Assembly (NCBI GenBank): GCA_000154345.1
Contig: DS480348.1
Span: 310,001-374,000, forward strand
Direction: 5' to 3'
Length of the DNA: 64,000 nucleotides
DNA from: [Clostridium] leptum DSM 753
GTDB taxonomy: Bacteria; Bacillota; Clostridia; Oscillospirales; Acutalibacteraceae
Part shown: positions 45,590 to 53,983 of the stretch, piece after piece
Layout of the letters: every line of letters begins with the position of its first letter
Numbering within the stretch: the stretch's first letter is position 1
The notes under the pieces: model-generated
Seen by the model: the letters and a program-made list of their open reading frames with translations, nothing else
Told to the model about the DNA's origin: nothing
Databases searched by the model: none
Made by a program: the position numbers and the translations under genes

Positions 45590-46963
45590 ATGCGTAAAAA
45601 CGAGATAGCGGTAATAGAAATCACCGGCTATACTGCGGAAGGAAACGGTGTGGGCCGGCTGGATGGCATGGCGGTGTTCGTTCCCGGTGCCGCGGTTGGA
45701 GATACGCTGCAGGTCCGAATTGTCAAGATCTTAAAAAACTATGCCTTTGGAAAAATCGAAGAGCTTGTCGTTCCGTCAAAAGACCGGATCATACCCGACT
45801 GTCCTTGCTTTTCCCAGTGCGGCGGATGCAGCTTCCGCCACATTTCCTATAAAGCGGAGCTGGAAGCCAAGCGCCGGCGGGTAGAGGACGCGATTCAGCG
45901 GATCGGCGGCTTTGACCGCTTCCCGGTTCCTCCGGTGGTTGGCGCGGCAAAAATCAACCGATATCGAAATAAGGCTCAGCTGCCGATAGGAGCTGACCGG
46001 GACGGCAGGGGAATCATGGGGTTTTACGCCCTTCATAGCCATAGGATAGTTCCGATCGAGGATTGCCCCTTGCAGCCGAAGATGTTTGCTCAGGCGGTAG
46101 CCTCTGTAAAGCAGTGGATGGAAGAATATAAAGTGCCTGTTTACCATGAGGAATCCCACTCCGGCCTATTGCGCCACCTATATCTGAGGGAGGCCTCGGC
46201 CACCGGAGCGCTGATGGTATGCCTGGTGGGAAATGGCGATGAGCTCCCTCACAGCGGCGAGTTAGTAAAGAGGCTGCGGGAGGATCTTCCCTGTCTGGAA
46301 AGTGTGGTATTCAACAGTAATCGGGAAAAAACCAATGTGATTTTGGGAAAACGTTGCCAGGCTCTTTGGGGGAAAGACGGAATTGTGGATCATTTGTGCG
46401 GTCTGTCTTTTTTCTTGTCGCCGCTGTCCTTTTACCAGGTAAACCGGGATCAGGCTGAGATCCTGTATCGTCTTGCCGGCGAGTACGCCTCTTTACAAAA
46501 AGAGGATACGGTGCTGGACCTTTACTGCGGGACCGGGACGATCGGGATGACAATGGCCTCCAAGGCGGGGAAGGTGATTGGCGTCGAGGTGGTGCCGGAG
46601 GCTATAGAGGACGCTAAAGCCAACGCCGTGAGAAACGGCGTGAAGAATATAGAATTTATCTGCGGCGATTCGGCTCAGGCGGTCCAGATGCTCAGAAAGC
46701 GGGGAGAGCGTCCGACGGTTGTCGTGGTGGACCCGCCCAGAAAGGGCTGCGGTCTCCCGGTGCTGGAACACATTGTGGAAATTGCGCCTAGGAAGATCAT
46801 TTATGTTTCCTGCGACCCAGCCACATTAGCCAGAGATCTGAAGCTTTTAGTAAAGGCGGGCTATTGCCTGCAAACGCTGGCACCAGTAGATTTATTCCCC
46901 AGAACCGCCCATGTGGAAACGGTGGCATTGCTGGAAAAAGCTGATATCAACCTTAAAAATTGA
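45590..46963 (+). CDS. 23S rRNA (uracil-C5)-methyltransferase, RlmD/RlmCD type
   Basis: SAM-dependent enzyme that methylates C5 of uracils in 23S rRNA (U1939 and, in some Gram-positives, also U747). The 457 residues begin with a TRAM domain (about 5-62). The iron-sulfur cysteines Cys71, Cys77 and Cys80 lie in CPCFSQCGGC. The Rossmann fold has DLYCGTGTIG near 310, and the catalytic Cys is in YVSCDPATLARD near 410. ATG 45590 follows AGGATGG. It is the last gene of the azlCD transcript. A second paralogue lies at 48.7-50.2 kb, so the two may divide the target sites. Confidence 0.93.
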   Translation: MRKNEIAVIEITGYTAEGNGVGRLDGMAVFVPGAAVGDTLQVRIVKILKNYAFGKIEELVVPSKDRIIPDCPCFSQCGGCSFRHISYKAELEAKRRRVEDAIQRIGGFDRFPVPPVVGAAKINRYRNKAQLPIGADRDGRGIMGFYALHSHRIVPIEDCPLQPKMFAQAVASVKQWMEEYKVPVYHEESHSGLLRHLYLREASATGALMVCLVGNGDELPHSGELVKRLREDLPCLESVVFNSNREKTNVILGKRCQALWGKDGIVDHLCGLSFFLSPLSFYQVNRDQAEILYRLAGEYASLQKEDTVLDLYCGTGTIGMTMASKAGKVIGVEVVPEAIEDAKANAVRNGVKNIEFICGDSAQAVQMLRKRGERPTVVVVDPPRKGCGLPVLEHIVEIAPRKIIYVSCDPATLARDLKLLVKAGYCLQTLAPVDLFPRTAHVETVALLEKADINLKN

Positions 46964-46973
46964 ATGGCATCCC

Positions 46974-47017
46974 AGAGGGCTGAAAATAGTATCAAACTAT
47001 TTTCAGCCCTCTTTTTT
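46974..47017 (+). terminator. Terminator after azlCD-methyltransferase
   Basis: A perfect 17-bp stem (46974-46990 with 46996-47012) followed by TTTTT. Confidence 0.94.
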
Positions 47018-47316
47018 ATATCGTAATAACAGCCTGTCAGCTCTTACAGAACATGGCAAAAGCTCGGAAGCCTTCAAGAGTGATTGAAAAAGCTTTCATG
47101 GCTGGCTTTTCTTAGCGCACAAATCGTTGAGATGCCCATAGCGCATAAGTCACCATAGGAGAATTTTTCAAGAATTGAAAGTGCTGAAAACCTAGAAAAA
47201 TCGAGCGGTATCGAAAATAACCGAGAACTAGTGGTTTACTATTTTCTTATAAATACGCCTCCCATAAAATTGTGATTGAGGTAAATAATAGTTTTATAAC
47301 AAGGAGGCACAACGAT

Positions 47317-47913
47317 ATGACAAACAACATCTATGGATATATTCGTGTATCCACAAAAGAACAGAATGAAGACAGGCAGCGGATCGCGTTAGCGAATTTT
47401 CCTGTGCCCAAAGACAACATTTTTATGGATAAGCTTAGCGGAAAGGATTTTAACCGTCCTCAGTATCGTAAGCTTATGAGAAAGCTGCGTCCCGGCGATA
47501 GTATGGTAATCAAATCCATAGACCGACTGGGCCGCAACTATGAGGAGATATTAAACCAGTGGAGAATCATTACCAAGGATAAGCATGCGGATATTGTGGT
47601 GCTTGATATGCCTCTATTGGATACTAGACACACCGGCAAAGATTTGACCGGCACCTTTGTCGCAGATTTAGTTCTACAAATTCTTTCCTATGTAGCGCAA
47701 ACAGAGCGTGAAAATATTAAGCAGCGGCAAAAAGAAGGAATCGCCGCCGCCAAGCTTCGGGGAGTGCGCTTTGGAAGGCCGAGGAAGCCGGTTCCAGTAA
47801 ATTTTGATTCTCTCCGAGCCGCCTGGAACAAGGGAGATATCTCCTCTCGACAGGCGGCGACACAGCTCGGTATTGCACAAGATACATTTTTACGCTGGGC
47901 ACACGGGAAATAA
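47317..47913 (+). CDS. Serine recombinase (resolvase/invertase family)
   Basis: Site-specific recombinase of 198 residues. The catalytic Ser12 is in GYIRVSTKEQ. The conserved Arg pair is in SIDRLGRNYEEI near 69-80, and the long E-helix is EREN-KQRQKEGIAAAKLRGV. A C-terminal helix-turn-helix runs from about 160 to 198 (ISSRQAATQLGIAQDTFLRW). AAGGAGG precedes the ATG. Such short resolvases come from plasmids, transposons or phages; no transposase, integrase or phage gene is adjacent. It is more AT-rich than its neighbours, consistent with recent arrival. Inverted repeats nearby may be its target site. Confidence 0.9.
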   Translation: MTNNIYGYIRVSTKEQNEDRQRIALANFPVPKDNIFMDKLSGKDFNRPQYRKLMRKLRPGDSMVIKSIDRLGRNYEEILNQWRIITKDKHADIVVLDMPLLDTRHTGKDLTGTFVADLVLQILSYVAQTERENIKQRQKEGIAAAKLRGVRFGRPRKPVPVNFDSLRAAWNKGDISSRQAATQLGIAQDTFLRWAHGK

Positions 47914-48249
47914 TAAGTTGCGAATTTTTCGCTAGGAAAATGTAGGAAATTTCGTGCTGTAGCTTTCTACATACTTTTCTGCAATTTCCTGCTTTTTTAC
48001 CGCTAATTACTACTAAAAGTATTATAACTCGCGGGAATGAAAATGTCTGCTTTATCGTGCAAAGTGAAATTGACCAAAAATAGACGCATCACAGCTCTGA
48101 GGATGACTTACAAATCGTGACAAGGCGCTTAGCATCTTGCCACAAAGAAATTGGGCGCCGCGTTGTTTAGGGGCTTTGAAAAAACGTCAGCGGTGAAACC
48201 ACCGCAAGGGGCTGGTGAGATTTTCTGAGGATTAGGGCGGAGGAAGCTT
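47914..48249. other. AT-rich region with inverted repeats after the recombinase
   Basis: Several small inverted repeats are visible: GTAG-CTTT-CTAC near 47962, GGAAATT with AATTTCC (about 47943 and 47985), and GCGGTG/CACCGC near 48190-48204. They may be crossover or RNA hairpin sites. No ORF of note. Confidence 0.4.
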
Positions 48250-48531
48250 ATGAATGCCTTAAAACAGGAAGGGCTTGGCCTGCTAGATTATCTTGTTATT
48301 AAAACAGGGTGTATGTATCTATCTGATTTATCGCAAAAGGAGATGCTCTGTGAGATTCAGCATGCTGTCCGGGAGTTGGATCCAGAAGCTTTTAGCCTTT
48401 GGGAATGGAATGATGCTGTGGCCTACATAACAAGAGAACCGGTTTCTTTTCGTGGCAAAGAACAGGCAGCAAGGTATCTTTTGAATTACAAAGAGAATCG
48501 TGAGGAAATCATGGCCGAAGTAAAAGCGTAA
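48250..48531 (+). CDS. Orphan 93-residue protein, unknown
   Basis: Not recognised. The protein is acidic-to-neutral and probably all-helical, with LGLLDYLVIKTGCMYLSDL at the start and FRGKEQAARYLLNY in the C-terminal half. It has no signal peptide or membrane helix. The ATG is preceded by GGAGGAAGC, a convincing RBS. Its company (a recombinase upstream, AT-rich DNA around it) suggests accessory origin. Confidence 0.6.
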   Translation: MNALKQEGLGLLDYLVIKTGCMYLSDLSQKEMLCEIQHAVRELDPEAFSLWEWNDAVAYITREPVSFRGKEQAARYLLNYKENREEIMAEVKA

Positions 48532-48690
48532 TATATAGATACCCCTTTGTCATTGTCTGGATCGAAATGGTAACTCGCTTTGCTGATTCGGATATCACAG
48601 CGCATCAAAAAGCCTATCTCTTGCCGCGTTTTTCACAGGGCAGAATTTTGATAAACAAATGGCAGGTTCAGTCAAGCTTTTCAAGAAATT

Positions 48691-48730
48691 AAAGAGGAGA
48701 AAACAGTGCGTGTACTGTTTTCTCCTCTTT
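48691..48730. terminator. Bidirectional terminator
   Basis: A perfect 17-bp stem (48691-48707 with 48714-48730), A-rich on the left and T-rich on the right. It ends the minus-strand methyltransferase gene 4 bp after its stop and can stop plus-strand transcripts too. Confidence 0.9.
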
Positions 48731-48734
48731 AGTT

Positions 48735-50171
48735 TTATAAGTGAATTTTTAATGGTACTGCTTTTTCCAGCAATGCCACTGTCTCCACATGGTTTGTATG
48801 TGGAAACATATCGACCGGCTGAATCCGTGTAACCCGGTAAGGTCCTTTAGAGGTGAGATAGCGCAGGTCGCGCTGCTGGGTTTCCGGATTACAGGAAATG
48901 TAAACCACTTTTTGGGGGGAAAGGGCAATCAGTGAGGACAGAAAGGTTCGATCGCTGCCGGCCCTGGGAGGATCCATAAAGACTACGTCGGCCGGCTCTT
49001 TTTCCAGAGACATCTCCAGCATGAATTCTCCGGCGTCTCCGGCGCAGAACCAGGCGTTGGAGAGCTTGTTCAGCTTCGCGTTCTCAATGGCGTCTTTTAC
49101 GGCGTCACGATTCAATTCCACGCCCACAACCTTTTTCGCTCCCCGCTTGGCGGCTACCAGACCGATGGTGCCGATACCGCAGTAAGCGTCAATAACGGTT
49201 TCCGAGCCGGTCAGACCGGCGTATTCCATAGCCTTGAGGTATAAGGCCTCTGTTTGCGCAGGATTAATCTGGTAAAACGACTTGGCGGAAATTTGGAATC
49301 GGCAGCCGCAGAGAATATCTTGAATTTTTCCAGGACCGTAAAGCACCTTTTCCTGTTCCCCCAGCACCATGCTTGTATACCGGTCATTGAGATTCATTAA
49401 AATGGTGGTGATTTCCGGATGGAGTTTTAAGAGGGCCTCGGTAAACCGCTTTTTCGCGGGAAACACCGGCGTGGCTGTCACAAGCACTACCATGATCTGA
49501 TTGGTGGCAAAGCCCCGCTTTATCAAAACGTGGCGGAGGAAGCCCTTTTGGGTCACCTCATCATAGGGAAGCAGCTTGAAGCTTTTCATCAGCCTTCGGA
49601 TGGAGCAAATGATCTCATCCGCTTTCGGATCCTCGATCAGGCAGTGATCTACCGGTACGATTCGATGGGTGCTGTCCTGATACACCCCGGAAATGATCTG
49701 CTGATTTCGTGCCAGCGCAAAGGCGGCGGAAACCTTGTTGCGGTAGTGATAAGGGGTTTCCATACCGATGATAGGCTCTACTGAGTGGAACTGCTTCAGC
49801 AGTCCTTCCACCCTGCGCTGCTTGAATTGCAGCTGCCTGGCGTAATCCATGTTTTGGAGCTGGCAGCCGCCGCATTTCCGAAAAACCGGACAGGCAGGCT
49901 CCGGACGCCGCTGAGGAACGGAAGAACCGGAGGGGCTTTGCGGGACAGCCTGATCCTGGGGAGAAAAGCCGCGGCGCGCGTCTTGGTGATCGAAATCCGG
50001 CTGGTTTTGCTGTGGGGGAGAGGGCTTCTTTGCTGGGAAGGAGGTTTGATGGGCTCCATTCCGCTGAAAAGGCTGAGACTGCTGATGGGAAGAATGCATC
50101 TGATTTTGACGGTTGCCCTGACGCCGCCGGTGGGCGCCGGAAGAAGGCGGGCGCTTTTTATTTTCTTTCAT
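48735..50171 (-). CDS. RlmD-type 23S rRNA uracil methyltransferase with low-complexity N-terminus
   Basis: Second RlmD/RlmCD paralogue, 478 residues. The catalytic core is intact: Cys94, Cys100 and Cys103 (CPVFRKCGGC) for the iron-sulfur cluster, DAYCGIGTIG near 327 for SAM, DPPRAGSD near 405 and the nucleophile in YISCNPETQQRD near 432. Instead of the N-terminal TRAM RNA-binding domain it has about 90 residues rich in Gln, Pro, Ser, Arg and His with no predicted fold. The basic tract may replace TRAM in RNA binding. The ATG is behind GAGAGGAGCC. It is monocistronic. Confidence 0.9.
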   Translation of the reverse strand: MKENKKRPPSSGAHRRRQGNRQNQMHSSHQQSQPFQRNGAHQTSFPAKKPSPPQQNQPDFDHQDARRGFSPQDQAVPQSPSGSSVPQRRPEPACPVFRKCGGCQLQNMDYARQLQFKQRRVEGLLKQFHSVEPIIGMETPYHYRNKVSAAFALARNQQIISGVYQDSTHRIVPVDHCLIEDPKADEIICSIRRLMKSFKLLPYDEVTQKGFLRHVLIKRGFATNQIMVVLVTATPVFPAKKRFTEALLKLHPEITTILMNLNDRYTSMVLGEQEKVLYGPGKIQDILCGCRFQISAKSFYQINPAQTEALYLKAMEYAGLTGSETVIDAYCGIGTIGLVAAKRGAKKVVGVELNRDAVKDAIENAKLNKLSNAWFCAGDAGEFMLEMSLEKEPADVVFMDPPRAGSDRTFLSSLIALSPQKVVYISCNPETQQRDLRYLTSKGPYRVTRIQPVDMFPHTNHVETVALLEKAVPLKIHL

Positions 50172-50336
50172 AGGCTCCTCTCTGAGATACCCGGCGGTGC
50201 CGGGAAATTTAATCTATAGCCTCAGCGCTTCCCGGAAAAGACAAGCATAGGAAGGCGGGCATGTTACAGCTTTCACGATGGCCGGGTTTTGTTGTATCGG
50301 CACGGCAAACACGATGGCGCGCTGCTTGAGAAAACA

Positions 50337-50356
50337 GCCCCCGGTTTTCCGGGGGC
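50337..50356 (-). terminator. Terminator of the fusion gene
   Basis: GCCCCCGG (50337-50344) pairs with CCGGGGGC (50349-50356). On the minus strand it is followed by TGTTTTC, 9 bp after the stop codon. Confidence 0.8.
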
Positions 50357-50364
50357 CGGGAAGA

Positions 50365-52896
50365 TTAAGCGGTTTCGATGCTGTTGGCAGACTGGAGGTT
50401 CAGCTTTTCCACTGCCTGCTCCCGCATCTTGTATTTAAGGATTTTTCCGGCGGCGTTCATGGGGAAGCTGTCCACAAAGTCCACATAGCGGGGAACCTTG
50501 TGCTTAGCCATATGAGAGGCGACATAATCCTTAAGCTCATCCTCTGTCATGGCTTCGCCGGGCTTGAGCACCACGCAGGCCATGATTTCCTCGCCGTACT
50601 GCTTATCCGGCACTCCAATAACCTGTACGTCGGACACCTTGGGATGGGTGTAAATGAAATCCTCGATTTCCTTGGGGTAGATATTCTCTCCGCCCCGGAT
50701 AATCATATCCTTGATGCGGCCTGTAATTTTATAATAGCCGTTTTCGTCCCTGCGGGCCAGATCGCCGGTGTGAAGCCAGCCGTTTTCATCGATGGCCGCG
50801 GCGGTGGCCTCCGGCATTTTGTAGTAGCCCTTCATGATATTGTAGCCCTTGGCGACAAACTCACCGTCCACATTATCCGGAAGATCCTCATTGGTCTCGG
50901 GGTCCACGATTTTACATTCCACCCCGAACATGGCGGCGCCTACGGTGTTCACCCGGGCTTCCAAGGAGTCGGTGGTCTTGCTCATGGTGCAGCCGGGAGA
51001 AGCCTCTGTCTGGCCGTAGGTGATGCAGATTTCCGTCATGTGCATTTTATCGATGACATCCTGCATGACCTTGATGGGGCAGGGGCTGCCCGCCATGATG
51101 CCGGTCCGCATGTGGCTGAAATCAGTTTTTTCAAAATCCTCATGGCCCAGCATGGCGATAAACATGGTGGGCACGCCGTGAAAGGCGGTAATCTTTTCCT
51201 GATTAATGCAGGCCAGTCCCTTTTTAGGAGAAAACGCCGGAATAGGGCTCATAGTAACCCCATGGGTCATAGAGGCGGTCATAGCCAGCACCATGCCGAA
51301 GCAGTGGAACATCGGCACCTGGATCATCATCCGGTCGGCAGTGGAAAGATCCATACAGTCGCCGATGGCCTTGCCGTTGTTGACCACATTGTAATGGGTC
51401 AGCATGACTCCTTTTGGGAAGCCGGTAGTGCCGGAGGTATACTGCATATTGCAGACGTCGTGCTTATTGATGGCGGCGGCCCGGCGGTAGACCTCCTCCA
51501 CGGGAACCTGGGCGGAAAGGTCCATGGCCTCCTGCCAGGTGTAGCAGCCCTCTTGCGCTGAATCCACCGTGACGATATTCCGCAAAAACGGCAGCCGCTT
51601 GCAGTGGAGAGGCTTGCCCTTTTCCGTAGTTTTCAGCTCCGGGCAAAGCTCCTTGATGATGGATACATAGTCGGAATCCTTGAAGCCGTCGATCATTACC
51701 AGAGTATGAGTGTCAGACTGGCGGAGCAAATATTCGGCCTCGTGGATTTTGTAGGCGGTGTTGACGGTTACCAGCACCGCGCCGATCTTGGTAGTGGCCC
51801 AGAAGGTAATGTACCACTGGGGCACATTGGTGGCCCAAATAGCCACGTGGTCGCCGGGGCGCACGCCCATAGCGATCAGGGCCCGGGCAAAGGTGTCCAC
51901 ATCGTCCCGGAACTCGGCATATGTACGGGTGTAATCCAGAGTGGTGTACCGGAAAGCGTATTGATCCGGAAACTCCTCCACCATGCGGTCAAGCACCTGA
52001 GGAAAAGTCAGATCGATTAAATGCTCCTTAGGCCAAACGTATTTGCCGGTTTTCCGGTTATCGTCGTAAAGACGGCGGGATTCATCGGCGCCGCCCAAAT
52101 ACTGAGACATGAAGTGGGTGAACTGGGGGAACACAACGCCGGCGTCATTCAGCTCCGGCATATAGCTTTTCAGCCACTCCAGGGAAATATAGCCCTCGTA
52201 ATTGATGGAGCGCAGAGCCCGCATGATGGCGTCTACCGGCAGATCTCCCTCACCCATCATTTTGTAGGCTACCCTGCCGTTTTCCATGACGGAATCCTTG
52301 ATGTGGGTGTATTTAATATACGCTCCCAGGTTCTGCACCGTCTGCTCGGGCGTTTCGTTTCCGTAGCGGTAGGGATGATGCATATCCCACAAAGCACCGA
52401 TGCTGTCGCTTTCAATCTGGTTTAAAAGGCTGGCGAGACGGGAGGTGTCGGCATATACGCCGTTGGTTTCCACCAGCAGGGTGACGCCCTTCTCCTCCGC
52501 ATAGGGGATCAAAGCCCTGAGGGCCTTTAAAACGACCGCGTCGTCTACCTCTCCATCGGGAGCGGGGCTCAAATCGCCCAGAATACGGACAAAGGGAGCC
52601 TCCAGCTGGGAGGCCACGTCGATGGAGCGCAGCAGTTCCCGGCGGGTTTCCTCCGCCTTTTCCGGGAATTTCAGGCAGGCGCCGGAAGAAATGCAGGATA
52701 TGTTCATGCGGATTTTTTTCAGCTGAGCCAAGGTTTTGGGCAGGTTCTCCTGCTGAAAGGGCTTGGTTTTGCCGTCGAACAGCTCGTCGCCCAGCCCGCG
52801 GACCTCAATGCCCTGGAAGCCTAGATCCTTGGCCATGGAATATACGTCGGACCAGCCGAATTCCGGACAGCCCAAGGTTGAAAACGCTAGTTTCAT
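50365..52896 (-). CDS. Fusion of TIM-barrel sugar epimerase/isomerase domain to acyl-CoA synthetase
   Basis: An 843-residue two-domain protein. Residues 1-268 form a xylose-isomerase-like TIM barrel with all expected metal ligands: Glu143 (LVETNGVY), Asp171 (WDMHHPYR), His198 (YTHIKD) and Glu240 (SLEW). After a short linker (about 269-295), residues 296-830 are an ANL-family acyl/aryl-CoA synthetase. It has the P-loop YTSGTTGFPKG (486-496), YGQTE (627-631), TGDLARRDENGYY-TGR near 710-727 and the adenylation Lys818 (AAGKILKYK). Both halves look active. The substrate of either is unknown. It has its own promoter (53.02 kb) and terminator, RBS GGAGGATCC and no obvious operon partner. There is no stop or frameshift between the domains. 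Confidence 0.9.
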   Translation of the reverse strand: MKLAFSTLGCPEFGWSDVYSMAKDLGFQGIEVRGLGDELFDGKTKPFQQENLPKTLAQLKKIRMNISCISSGACLKFPEKAEETRRELLRSIDVASQLEAPFVRILGDLSPAPDGEVDDAVVLKALRALIPYAEEKGVTLLVETNGVYADTSRLASLLNQIESDSIGALWDMHHPYRYGNETPEQTVQNLGAYIKYTHIKDSVMENGRVAYKMMGEGDLPVDAIMRALRSINYEGYISLEWLKSYMPELNDAGVVFPQFTHFMSQYLGGADESRRLYDDNRKTGKYVWPKEHLIDLTFPQVLDRMVEEFPDQYAFRYTTLDYTRTYAEFRDDVDTFARALIAMGVRPGDHVAIWATNVPQWYITFWATTKIGAVLVTVNTAYKIHEAEYLLRQSDTHTLVMIDGFKDSDYVSIIKELCPELKTTEKGKPLHCKRLPFLRNIVTVDSAQEGCYTWQEAMDLSAQVPVEEVYRRAAAINKHDVCNMQYTSGTTGFPKGVMLTHYNVVNNGKAIGDCMDLSTADRMMIQVPMFHCFGMVLAMTASMTHGVTMSPIPAFSPKKGLACINQEKITAFHGVPTMFIAMLGHEDFEKTDFSHMRTGIMAGSPCPIKVMQDVIDKMHMTEICITYGQTEASPGCTMSKTTDSLEARVNTVGAAMFGVECKIVDPETNEDLPDNVDGEFVAKGYNIMKGYYKMPEATAAAIDENGWLHTGDLARRDENGYYKITGRIKDMIIRGGENIYPKEIEDFIYTHPKVSDVQVIGVPDKQYGEEIMACVVLKPGEAMTEDELKDYVASHMAKHKVPRYVDFVDSFPMNAAGKILKYKMREQAVEKLNLQSANSIETA

Positions 52897-53017
52897 TTTG
52901 GATCCTCCTAAGTGATTTTTGCTTTGTATTGAGGGCGCCTTTCAACAAAGAAACGTCCTGACAGAGAGGAAAAGCCGACGGTTCCGAAGGCTCCCTCATT
53001 TTTTACACTACTAAAAA

Positions 53018-53046
53018 AATATATCAGGAAATCCGCGGTTTGTCAA
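53018..53046 (-). promoter_or_regulatory. Promoter of the epimerase/acyl-CoA-synthetase fusion gene
   Basis: Minus strand TTGACA (53041-53046), 17 bp, TATATT (53018-53023). The leader to the ATG is about 115 nt. Confidence 0.8.
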
Positions 53047-53114
53047 TTTTTCCGCCGGGAGAAACGGCGGTTGTGCAAGGGAGAGAAAGAAAATAATTTC
53101 TGGTTCCCGGCGGA

Positions 53115-53143
53115 TTGTTTTTCCAGCGGGAATGGGATATAAT
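53115..53143 (+). promoter_or_regulatory. Promoter of the HAD-YitT genes
   Basis: TTGTTT (53115-53120), 17 bp, TATAAT (53138-53143). A leader of about 160 nt follows and ends in a terminator-like hairpin. Confidence 0.65.
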
Positions 53144-53248
53144 AAAGCTTAAGAAAAGGGCTCGCAGAGAGCTGCCCGACGGCGTCAGGAGAACAGGGGG
53201 CTCCCAAAGGCTTCGGTTTCCTGTGAAGGCGAAAAGGAAATAAGGAGG

Positions 53249-53286
53249 GCCCGTTCCTCTCTGTGGCGCAGAGGGAGCGGGCTTTT
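53249..53286 (+). terminator. Leader hairpin with T-run before the HAD gene
   Basis: GCCCG-TTCC-TCTCTG pairs with CAGAG-GGAG-CGGGC and is followed by TTTT, about 25 bp before the HAD start and after its promoter. This is the layout of a transcription attenuator. I could not match the upstream leader to a known riboswitch or T-box. Confidence 0.55.
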
Positions 53287-53309
53287 ATGAAAAGAGAGGA
53301 TGTGGCCCG

Positions 53310-53966
53310 TTGCATCGGTATTTGTTGTTTGATCTGGATGGGACCCTTACCGACCCGGCGGAGGGGATTACCAAGTGCGTCCAATACGCCTTATCCTATT
53401 TCGGGCAGGCGGAACGCAGGCCGGAGGAGCTTTACTGCTATATCGGGCCTCCGCTGCCGGAATCCTTTGAAACCTACGGGGGGCTTTCCCGGGAGGAAGC
53501 GCTGCTGGCGGTGGAAAAATACCGGGAGAGGTTTCGGGAAAAGGGTATGTTTGAAAATAAGGTTTATCCCGGTGTGGAAAAGCTTCTCTGGACGCTGAGA
53601 GACGCTGGCAGGGTGCTGGCGGTGGCTACCTCCAAGCCTGAGGTGTTCGCGAAGAAAATTTTGGGGCATTTTGGGCTTTCCGAATATTTTCAGGAAATCG
53701 TAGGCAGCGAGCTGGACGGCACCCGCATGGACAAGGCGGAGGTCATCCGGGAGGCGTTCGCCCGGCTGGCTCTGGAAGAGGCGGATAAGCCTTTGACGGC
53801 CATGATTGGAGACCGGAAGCATGATATCGTTGGCGCTAAGAAAAACGGCATTGCTTCCGTAGGAGTGGCGTTTGGCTATGCGGAAGAAGGAGAATTGGAA
53901 GAAGCCGGCGCGGACCGGATCGTGGCTTCTGTTTCGGCCCTGCGGAAGCTCTTGCTGGCATGGTAA
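53310..53966 (+). CDS. HAD-superfamily phosphatase, phosphoglycolate-phosphatase-like
   Basis: Cytosolic phosphatase of 218 residues. The HAD motif I is LFDLDGTLTD with nucleophile Asp8 and acid/base Asp10. Motif II is VATSKP near 105, the conserved Lys is at about 147 and motif IV is MIGDRKHDIVGAKKNG near 167-182. A helical cap (about 15-85) marks it as subclass I, like Gph or pyrophosphatase PpaX. TTG 53310 is the likely start, with GAGAGGA upstream. YitT follows 17 bp on, probably in the same transcript. Confidence 0.88.
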   Translation: MHRYLLFDLDGTLTDPAEGITKCVQYALSYFGQAERRPEELYCYIGPPLPESFETYGGLSREEALLAVEKYRERFREKGMFENKVYPGVEKLLWTLRDAGRVLAVATSKPEVFAKKILGHFGLSEYFQEIVGSELDGTRMDKAEVIREAFARLALEEADKPLTAMIGDRKHDIVGAKKNGIASVGVAFGYAEEGELEEAGADRIVASVSALRKLLLAW

Positions 53967-53983
53967 GAAGAACAGGAGGCGTT

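Noticed and set aside
47166..48691. Direct repeats flanking the recombinase island (TTTTCAAGAA on both sides)
   Set aside because: Only about ten bases match, in AT-rich DNA. This is not enough to call attachment sites.
50278..51561. 427-residue plus-strand ORF
   Set aside because: It is antisense to the acyl-CoA synthetase half of the fusion gene; His- and Gly-rich composition and no family signal.
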